22,012 nt of DNA from assembly GCF_946479975.1 (NCBI RefSeq), contig NZ_CAMLIX010000058.1, positions 1 to 22,012 of the forward strand, given 5' to 3'. Numbering within the stretch: position 1 is the stretch's first letter; each line of letters begins with the position of its first letter. Under the pieces are notes generated by a model. It had not been told where the DNA came from and searched no databases. It was given only the letters and a program-made list of their open reading frames with translations. Position numbers and translations under genes: made by a program. Source of the DNA: an uncultured Flavobacterium sp. (lineage in GTDB: Bacteria; Bacteroidota; Bacteroidia; Flavobacteriales; Flavobacteriaceae). Of the stretch, positions 16,438 through 22,012 are shown piece after piece.

Positions 16438-17091
16438 TTATGCTTTTGTAGCAATAATTGTTTTTCCGCCAATCGCTTTTTGATTTAATTCAACGTTGAT
16501 TGGTGTACCTAATGGTAAAAATAAATCAACTCTTGATCCAAATTTAATAAAACCAGCATCTGTTCCTTGAACAACCTGCATTCCCTCTTTAGCATAGTTA
16601 ACAATTCTGCGAGCCAATGCGCCGGCAATTTGTCTGTACAAAATGGCGCCAAAAGTCTCATTTTCGATCACGACAGTAGTTCTTTCGTTTTCTTCACTTG
16701 CTTTTGGATGCCAGGCAACCAAAAATTTACCAGGGTGGTATTTGCTAAATTTAATGATTCCATCCATTGCGTAACGCGTTACGTGTACATTGACTGGCGA
16801 CATAAAAATAGAAACCTGTAAGCGTTTATCTTTAAAATATTCTCCTTCATAAACTTCTTCGATAACCACAACTTTTCCATCAACAGGAGCAAGGATATGA
16901 TCGCTGTTTAAAACTGCAATTCTTTTAGGATTTCTAAAGAATTGTAAAATAATAATCAAGATTACAAGCGCTGCGAATTGAACAAGCATTCTTAGCCAGG
17001 CAATATCAATAAATTTATCAGCAATTAATAGTACAGCTACTGTAAAAACAGTACCTAATAAAATAGACGGGCCACCTTCTTTATGAAACAT
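16438..17091 (-). CDS. psd: phosphatidylserine decarboxylase
   Basis: Psd decarboxylates phosphatidylserine to phosphatidylethanolamine, using a pyruvoyl group made by self-cleavage. The 217-residue protein is the short type. Two membrane segments lie near the N-terminus (about 10-27 and 34-52). The core has APVDGKV (68-74), NVHVTR (101-106), and the cleavage site KFGSRVD, where Gly185-Ser186 should split into beta and alpha chains with Ser186 becoming the pyruvoyl group. FGS replaces the LGST of E. coli, as in the short Psd forms. Its start overlaps the end of cdsA by 11 bases and its stop abuts the ACBP start. The enzyme between the two steps, phosphatidylserine synthase, is not in this window. 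Confidence 0.95.
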   Translation of the reverse strand: MFHKEGGPSILLGTVFTVAVLLIADKFIDIAWLRMLVQFAALVILIIILQFFRNPKRIAVLNSDHILAPVDGKVVVIEEVYEGEYFKDKRLQVSIFMSPVNVHVTRYAMDGIIKFSKYHPGKFLVAWHPKASEENERTTVVIENETFGAILYRQIAGALARRIVNYAKEGMQVVQGTDAGFIKFGSRVDLFLPLGTPINVELNQKAIGGKTIIATKA

Positions 17092-17971
17092 AATATAAAA
17101 TTTGATAAAATAAAAATATAATTGGTGCTACAAATATAACACTATCTAATCGATCTAGAATACCTCCGTGTCCAGGCATGATGGAACCACTGTCTTTTAT
17201 GCCGGCAATTCTTTTAAATTTAGATTCAATTAAATCTCCAATAGTACCAAAAACACTAACGATTAACGCAATAATCATCCAGATTAAAATAGATTGATTA
17301 CTGAATTCAGAATTTGGCTGAATATAAAATTTAGAGATTAAAAAACCTGCAAACGCTGCAAAAACAGCACCGCCTAGAAAACCTTCAATTGTTTTTTTAG
17401 GAGAAACACGTTCAAATAGTTTATGTTTTCCAATTGATTTTCCAACCAAATAAGCAAAAGTATCGTTGGTCCATATTAAAACAAATAATCCAATTATAAT
17501 CTTCGGATTATATGAATGTGTTCCAAAAGAGATTTTTACTATAAATAGAAATGGGAGGGTAATATAGCCAAGAAGATATAAGTATTTTGAAGAAGTACTT
17601 ATTTTTTGTACAGAATCATAAAATAAAAATATGATGCATTTTATTGAAACAACAAGCGTAATCGCCAGCAGGATCAAGTCCATTTGCTGAATGTTTGTTT
17701 CTAAACTAATATTCAAATTAAATGAATCGTTTAAAAACTTAGTTGTCTCTTTATTATAATGACTTAAAAGAATTATAAATGTGTAAAGGAGTGTTCCAAA
17801 AAGAATAGAGAACACTTTTTTCAGATTTACGATATTAGAAAATTCGTAAATCGTTATAACTAAGAAAATACCAAAAAGGATAATGAAGCTTTCGGTTGAA
17901 AACAATATCGAAGTTAATAGTAGAGCGATATAAACAGCACCAGAAATGGTTCTCTTCAGTGTTTCATTCAT
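17081..17971 (-). CDS. cdsA: phosphatidate cytidylyltransferase (CDP-diglyceride synthase)
   Basis: CdsA makes CDP-diacylglycerol from phosphatidic acid and CTP, the precursor of all bacterial phospholipids. The 296-residue protein is strongly hydrophobic, with about eight membrane segments, so it is in the inner membrane. The family signature is complete at residues 250-276: SKFKR, then KDSGS, then PGHGGILDRLD, which holds the metal-binding acidic residues. The ATG at 17971 lies one base after the stop codon of the LUD gene, and its 3' end overlaps psd by 11 bases, so it is embedded in the operon. Confidence 0.96.
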   Translation of the reverse strand: MNETLKRTISGAVYIALLLTSILFSTESFIILFGIFLVITIYEFSNIVNLKKVFSILFGTLLYTFIILLSHYNKETTKFLNDSFNLNISLETNIQQMDLILLAITLVVSIKCIIFLFYDSVQKISTSSKYLYLLGYITLPFLFIVKISFGTHSYNPKIIIGLFVLIWTNDTFAYLVGKSIGKHKLFERVSPKKTIEGFLGGAVFAAFAGFLISKFYIQPNSEFSNQSILIWMIIALIVSVFGTIGDLIESKFKRIAGIKDSGSIMPGHGGILDRLDSVIFVAPIIFLFYQILYYVS

Positions 17972-17972
17972 C

Positions 17973-18578
17973 TTAAAGATCTTCTAAAAGCAGTAAATAA
18001 AGGTTTTTTGCAACACTTCCGTATTGAGTAAAATCTTCCTCTTTCGCTTTTTCGAAATATTTTATTGTAGTAATATTGGTTGGATAGTCTCTTTCGTATT
18101 TACGTTTTATAGCGCTTAATCCGTCGCTTTTCATAGGAAGGATTTGACTTGTTGTTGCTATAATAACAATATTAGGAGGTAATTCGTTTGGTTTATTTTG
18201 GCGAATTTGTTTTGATGAGAATAAAATAGAACCTTCATCTGCAATAAGGTTCTCACAGCTTGCTAATAAAAATTTTGGATTTGCTGGCGCAATATAGAAT
18301 AATTTGTTTTCTTCTAATATTCCAAAAAGACCAGGCTCGTAACATAGAACTTCACTTTCGAACCAATCATTTTCTTCTAAGATGTTTTCAAACTGTTCAG
18401 CAACTTCACTTTTGTTTTCACAGTACAAGAATTTACCTCCATTTTTTTTAAAATTGAAAATAAATTGTTCATCTAAAGATAAATGACTGTTCTGCGCAGA
18501 GGTTCCTGCATATTCGCTTTCGTTCTCTTCATCAGAAGGGGCTTCACTCGAGCCAAATATTTTTTTGAAAAAATTCAT
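17973..18578 (-). CDS. LUD-domain (LutC/YkgG-like) protein
   Basis: The 201-residue soluble protein resembles LutC/YkgG proteins in its C-terminal two thirds, with the characteristic segment ASCENLIADEGSILF (106-120) and a Rossmann-like VIIATTSQIL strand (about 138-147). In Bacillus LutC works with LutA and LutB in lactate oxidation. Neither partner is here, so the name should not be taken to mean lactate use. The first 35 residues are acidic and probably flexible. It is the first gene of the LUD-cdsA-psd-ACBP-SOD operon, with a promoter box just upstream. Family call is moderately strong; function unknown. Confidence 0.8.
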   Translation of the reverse strand: MNFFKKIFGSSEAPSDEENESEYAGTSAQNSHLSLDEQFIFNFKKNGGKFLYCENKSEVAEQFENILEENDWFESEVLCYEPGLFGILEENKLFYIAPANPKFLLASCENLIADEGSILFSSKQIRQNKPNELPPNIVIIATTSQILPMKSDGLSAIKRKYERDYPTNITTIKYFEKAKEEDFTQYGSVAKNLYLLLLEDL

Positions 18579-18618
18579 TATTTTATATGAAATGCTTTAC
18601 ATGTTAATTGAAAACGTT

Positions 18619-18626
18619 CAAAGATA
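18619..18626 (-). promoter_or_regulatory. probable -7 box of the LUD-cdsA-psd-ACBP-SOD operon
   Basis: On the minus strand this reads TATCTTTG, an exact TAnnTTTG match about 40 bases before the LUD start codon. The nearest TTG lies 14 bases further upstream, within the ftsH terminator hairpin, closer than usual. The box directly abuts the T-run of that terminator. Confidence 0.5.
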
Positions 18627-18667
18627 AAAAAATCTTAATTCAAAAGGGTATTTTGAATTAAGATTTT
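18626..18667 (-). terminator. intrinsic terminator of rsfS-ftsH
   Basis: Arms at 18629-18645 and 18651-18667 are perfect 17-base complements around a 5-base loop, and are followed on the minus strand by a T-run. It begins 29 bases after the ftsH stop codon. Confidence 0.92.
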
Positions 18668-18695
18668 AAAAATTTATTACGTTTTTCGTAATTAT

Positions 18696-20621
18696 CTATG
18701 AAACTACTTCCTCTAAGTTTTTATCAAAAGTACGTTTTCCGAAAATGTTTTCTAAATCATCTTTAAAGATTACTTCTTTTTCAATCAGAATATCAGCTAG
18801 TTGATTCAATTTGTCTTTATTTTCTTGTAATATCTGAATTGCTCTTTGGTATTGACCTTCGATTAACTCAGAAATTTCAGCATCAATGATTTTTGCTGTT
18901 TCATCAGAATATGGTTTAGAGAAATTATATTCGCTCTGTCCAGTTGAATCGTAATACGTCACGTTTCCGATTTTATCGTTCAATCCGTAGATTGTTACCA
19001 TTGCACGAGCCTGACGAGTTACTTTTTCTAAATCACTCAAAGCACCAGTAGAAATTCTGTCAAAAGTTACTTTTTCTGCAGCTCTACCACCCATAGTAGC
19101 ACACATTTCGTCTAACATTTGATCTGTTCTTACGATTTGTCTTTCTTCTGGTAAATACCAAGCAGCTCCTAAACTTTGTCCGCGAGGAACAATAGTTACT
19201 TTAATAAGCGGTGCAGCGTGTTCTAACATCCAGCTTACAGTTGCGTGACCAGCTTCGTGGATAGCAATTGCTCTTTTCTCTTCTGGAGTAATGATTTTGT
19301 TTTTCTTTTCAAGACCACCAATAATTCTATCAACAGCATCTAAGAAATCTTGTCTGTCAACTGCCGCTTTGTTGTTTCTTGCCGCAATAAGTGCAGCTTC
19401 GTTACAAACGTTAGCGATATCAGCACCAGAGAAACCTGGAGTTTGTTTTGCTAAGAAATCTAAATCAAGACCTTCTACTTTTTTAATAGGAGCTAAGTGT
19501 ACTTTAAAGATTTCGGCTCTTTCGCGAATGTCTGGTAAGTCAACAAAAATTTGTCTGTCAAAACGTCCAGCACGCATTAAAGCTTTGTCAAGAACATCAG
19601 CTCTATTTGTTGCAGCTAAAACAATTACGTTAGAGTTTGTTCCAAAACCATCCATTTCTGTCAGTAATTGGTTCAAAGTATTTTCTCTCTCGTCGTTTCC
19701 GCCAGACATATTACTTTTTCCTCTTGCTCTACCAACAGCGTCAATCTCGTCGATAAAGATGATAGCAGGAGATTTTTCTTTTGCTTGTTTAAATAAGTCA
19801 CGTACACGTGATGCACCAACTCCCACAAACATTTCTACGAAATCTGAACCTGATAAAGAGAAGAAAGGTACTTGTGCCTCACCAGCAACAGCTTTTGCTA
19901 GCAACGTTTTACCAGTTCCAGGAGGTCCTACAAGTAAAGCTCCTTTTGGGATTTTACCTCCAAGATTAGTGTATTTTTCTGGGTTTTTAAGGAATTCAAC
20001 AATTTCTTGAATCTCTTCTTTAGCACCTTCTAAACCAGCAACATCTTTAAAAGTTGTTTTGATATCTGTTTTTTCATCAAAAAGTTTTGCTTTAGATTTT
20101 CCGATATTGAAAATCTGTCCGCCTCCGCCAGCGCCTCCGCCAGACATTTTACGCATAATGAAAATCCATACACCAACAATGATGATGATAGGAAGTAAGC
20201 TGATTAGAATATCGCTCCAGTTATTTTTTTGAAGAAAGTTGAAATCTTTCAATTTTCCTTCGCTAACTGCTTTTTCTAATTTAGTTTGAAAGATTTGATC
20301 GTTACCAATTTCCAAAGTGTAATGTGGACCTTTGTTTGGTTGTTTGAAAATATCTTGAGCTACTTTTTTGTTTGCTGCATCCTTAAGAGCAGCAGGTGTT
20401 AAATATACCTCAGCTTCTGCTTTATTAAAAACAATCACTTTTTCAATCTGGCCTTTTTCTAAAAGCGTGTTGAATTTAGATGAAGTTAATTGAGCAGGTT
20501 CGCTTAAGCTTGATCCTCCGGTGGCAAAACTTATGAATAAAAAAACTAAAAGTATTGCGGTATATATTAACCAAGGACTTATTTTAAATTTATTCGGATT
20601 TGGATTATTATCTTTAGCCAT
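18696..20621 (-). CDS. ftsH: ATP-dependent zinc metalloprotease FtsH
   Basis: FtsH is a hexameric membrane-bound AAA+ protease that removes damaged membrane proteins and some regulators. The 641-residue length is normal. Two membrane segments (about 16-34 and 137-156) flank a periplasmic domain. The AAA+ module has Walker A GPPGTGKT (232-239), Walker B IIFIDEID (287-294), and the second region of homology ending in RAGRFDR (350-356). The protease domain has zinc motif HEAGH (455-459) and the third ligand Asp530 in STGALSDLEKVT. A Gly-rich linker (160-168) follows the second membrane segment. It starts 15 bases after rsfS, so the two are co-transcribed. Confidence 0.98.
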   Translation of the reverse strand: MAKDNNPNPNKFKISPWLIYTAILLVFLFISFATGGSSLSEPAQLTSSKFNTLLEKGQIEKVIVFNKAEAEVYLTPAALKDAANKKVAQDIFKQPNKGPHYTLEIGNDQIFQTKLEKAVSEGKLKDFNFLQKNNWSDILISLLPIIIIVGVWIFIMRKMSGGGAGGGGQIFNIGKSKAKLFDEKTDIKTTFKDVAGLEGAKEEIQEIVEFLKNPEKYTNLGGKIPKGALLVGPPGTGKTLLAKAVAGEAQVPFFSLSGSDFVEMFVGVGASRVRDLFKQAKEKSPAIIFIDEIDAVGRARGKSNMSGGNDERENTLNQLLTEMDGFGTNSNVIVLAATNRADVLDKALMRAGRFDRQIFVDLPDIRERAEIFKVHLAPIKKVEGLDLDFLAKQTPGFSGADIANVCNEAALIAARNNKAAVDRQDFLDAVDRIIGGLEKKNKIITPEEKRAIAIHEAGHATVSWMLEHAAPLIKVTIVPRGQSLGAAWYLPEERQIVRTDQMLDEMCATMGGRAAEKVTFDRISTGALSDLEKVTRQARAMVTIYGLNDKIGNVTYYDSTGQSEYNFSKPYSDETAKIIDAEISELIEGQYQRAIQILQENKDKLNQLADILIEKEVIFKDDLENIFGKRTFDKNLEEVVS

Positions 20622-20636
20622 TTAGTGAAAGTTACT

Positions 20637-21008
20637 TTAGTATTTGTTCTCGATTGTAGTTATTTTGGCATCGCCCCAAAGGCTTTCGATGTTGTAATAT
20701 TCGCGAATATGTTTCTGGAAAACGTGTACAACAATGTGCACATAATCCATTAAAACCCATTCTGCGTTATCGGTTCCTTCTACGTGCCAAGGTTTATCTT
20801 TTAAGTCTTTTGATACTGTTTTTTGAATTGAGTTTACGATGGCGTTAACTTGGGTATTTGAGCTACCATTGCAAATTACAAAATAATCACATACAGCTGT
20901 GTCTATTTCTCTTAAGTCAAGAATATCGATATCATTTCCTTTTACTTCCTCAATCCCTTTTATTATGTTCGCCAGTAGAACATCATTATTAATCGTCTTT
21001 TTCGCCAT
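20637..21008 (-). CDS. rsfS: ribosome silencing factor
   Basis: RsfS (Iojap family) binds ribosomal protein L14 and keeps the 50S and 30S subunits apart when nutrients are short. The 123-residue protein has the family core: DILDLREIDTAVCDYFVICNGSSNTQVNAI (about 28-57), KPWHVEGTDNAEWVLMDY (72-89), and VHVFQKHIREYYNIESLWGDA. No signal peptide. It heads the rsfS-ftsH pair and is divergent from birA. The 94-bp gap to birA is very AT-rich; I see only imperfect promoter boxes there on either strand. Confidence 0.96.
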   Translation of the reverse strand: MAKKTINNDVLLANIIKGIEEVKGNDIDILDLREIDTAVCDYFVICNGSSNTQVNAIVNSIQKTVSKDLKDKPWHVEGTDNAEWVLMDYVHIVVHVFQKHIREYYNIESLWGDAKITTIENKY

Positions 21009-21102
21009 GAATTATTTTATATGTGAATTTGTAAAGTTACCAAATTTTGTGATTATTTTTGAACCTTAACAAAATATTAAATTAAGTTATTTAAATTATT
21101 TA

Positions 21103-21831
21103 ATGAAACTAATCAAACTCGATGCCATAGATTCTACAAATGATTTTCTAAAATCGTTATCAAGTCAGGATGAACTAGAGAATTTTACAGTAGTAACAGC
21201 TGAAAATCAGACAAAGGGCAAAGGACAAGTTGGAGGTGTATGGAAGTCTGAAGCTGGTAAAAACTTAACTATGAGTGTTTTGGTTAAGGATTTCCTGTTT
21301 AATAATGAAGAAGTTTTCAATCTAAGTATTTTGGTTTCGCTATCCGTTTCGGAGGTTTTAAAATCGTTAAATATTCCTGATATAAGCATAAAATGGCCAA
21401 ACGACATTCTGTCATACAATAAGAAATTAGTTGGCATACTAATCGAAAACACCATAAAAAGCGATGGCAGAATCGTGTCAGTTGTCGGAATCGGAATCAA
21501 TGTCAACCAAACCAATTTTAACGAATTGCCTACAGCTTCTTCGATGGCTGTAATTTCTGGACGCACTTTTGATAAAGATCAATTGGCAGTTCTGATTGTT
21601 GAAAAACTAAAAGAAAAGATTTTGTCATGGAAAACTTCATCAGAAATTTTCTGGAATGATTATTTTAATTGTCTGTTTAAAAAAGGAGTTCCAACGGCAT
21701 TTAGAGACCAGAAAAATCAAGATTTTATGGGAATCATTCAAGGTGTTTCTCCATTTGGAAAACTGCAGGTTTTGTTAGAAGATGATTCTGTGGTGGAATT
21801 TGAGATTAAGGAGGTTAAAATGCTTTACTAA
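21103..21831 (+). CDS. birA: biotin-[acetyl-CoA-carboxylase] ligase, no DNA-binding domain
   Basis: BirA makes biotinyl-AMP and attaches biotin to the carrier lysine of biotin-dependent carboxylases. This 242-residue form starts directly with the catalytic domain (LDAIDSTNDFL), so it lacks the N-terminal helix-turn-helix of E. coli BirA (321 residues) and should not repress biotin genes. The biotin loop reads GKGQVGGVWKSE (39-50) instead of GRGRRGR; KWPNDIL (97-103), the KLVGIL segment (108-113) and GIGINVN (129-135) are present. A small SH3-like C-terminal domain follows from about 190. The TAA stop lies in the first unit of an octamer repeat. It is divergent from rsfS. Confidence 0.95.
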   Translation: MKLIKLDAIDSTNDFLKSLSSQDELENFTVVTAENQTKGKGQVGGVWKSEAGKNLTMSVLVKDFLFNNEEVFNLSILVSLSVSEVLKSLNIPDISIKWPNDILSYNKKLVGILIENTIKSDGRIVSVVGIGINVNQTNFNELPTASSMAVISGRTFDKDQLAVLIVEKLKEKILSWKTSSEIFWNDYFNCLFKKGVPTAFRDQKNQDFMGIIQGVSPFGKLQVLLEDDSVVEFEIKEVKMLY

Positions 21832-21864
21832 GATACTAAGTTGCTAAGATGCTAAGATTCTAAG
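21830..21864. repeat. octamer tandem repeat AAGnTnCT, four copies, after birA
   Basis: Units read AAGATACT, AAGTTGCT, AAGATGCT, AAGATTCT and a partial AAG, then an eight-T run. This is the same unit type and period as at 10094-10133. The first unit shares its leading AA with the birA TAA stop codon. Confidence 0.85.
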
Positions 21865-21895
21865 TTTTTTTTCTTTTTGCAGATAAAACGCACTG

Positions 21896-22003
21896 TTTTG
21901 TCATTTCGACGTAAGGAGGAATCACACTAGTAGCTCGACAAAGAATATTTTCAATCTATGCGGAATCCCGCGTGTGATTTCTCCTTACGTCGAAATGACA
22001 AAA
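21896..22003. repeat. 32-bp inverted repeat around a 44-bp centre
   Basis: The arms at 21896-21927 and 21972-22003 are complementary at 31 of 32 positions, built around GTCATTTCGACGTAAGGAG. The centre holds a small GCGG/CCGC hairpin (21960-21971). There is no open reading frame. It may also serve as the birA terminator, but lacks a good T-run directly after the stem. It could be a mobile palindromic element cut off by nothing visible; the right flank is only 9 bases. Confidence 0.85.
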
Positions 22004-22012
22004 ATGCGGTAA

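Noticed and set aside
17973..18578. Reading the LUD gene as a lactate-use locus
   Set aside because: LutA and LutB are absent, and the neighbours are phospholipid genes.
19291..20010. 239-residue open frame on the plus strand
   Set aside because: It lies wholly antisense to ftsH, whose motifs are complete, and its Ser/Ala/Lys-rich translation resembles no protein.
1..22012. Genomic island or recent gene transfer
   Set aside because: Codon use and AT content look even across the window, the genes are mostly housekeeping, and no transposase, integrase or tRNA boundary is visible.

Overview
The window looks like chromosomal core DNA of a Flavobacteriaceae bacterium, most likely Flavobacterium. 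The evidence is low GC, A-rich translation starts without clear Shine-Dalgarno sequences, several matches to the Bacteroidota -7 box TAnnTTTG, lineage-typical proteins (a DUF349 multi-repeat protein, an OstA-like LPS-transport protein, a lipoprotein SOD), and gaps filled with repeat types I associate from memory with Flavobacterium. I see no rRNA, tRNA, CRISPR array, transposase or phage gene.

Layout. (1) 2-3461, plus strand: the 3' part of gyrA, then an exported TPR protein; a bidirectional terminator separates them from a convergent OsmC-type peroxidase gene. (2) 3532-8687, minus strand: osmC, the DUF349 protein gene, and a tight TPR/aroE pair, with strong hairpin terminators after the DUF349 gene and after aroE. 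(3) 8895-11968, minus strand: a class III aminotransferase and an OstA/LptA-like protein, separated by 194 bp made largely of two simple repeats, one of which carries a promoter-like match. (4) 12245-15309: a lipoprotein GH13 alpha-amylase (plus) convergent with a GH130 mannoside phosphorylase/hydrolase (minus), with an imperfect inverted-repeat element between them. (5) 15378-18578, minus strand: a five-gene operon LUD-protein > cdsA > psd > acyl-CoA-binding protein > lipoprotein SOD, with junctions of 1, -11, 0 and 7 nt. (6) 18696-21008, minus strand: rsfS > ftsH, ended by a 17-bp perfect hairpin. (7) 21103-21831, plus strand: birA, followed by an octamer repeat and a 32-bp inverted repeat at the window end.

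How the genes fit together. Most are housekeeping: DNA topology (gyrA), shikimate synthesis (aroE), ribosome hibernation (rsfS), membrane proteolysis (ftsH), biotin loading (birA), phospholipid synthesis (cdsA, psd, with ACBP as a likely acyl-CoA carrier), LPS transport (OstA-like), peroxide and superoxide defence (OsmC, SOD), and glycan use (GH13, GH130).

I found no clear new defence, mobile or biosynthetic system. The most unusual content is non-coding: five different repeat families in the gaps, two of which supply a stop codon of the adjacent gene. On the protein side, the points worth a second look are the acidic export-type signal on the SOD lipoprotein, the ACBP and LUD genes inside a phospholipid operon, and the non-arginine residue in the BirA biotin loop.
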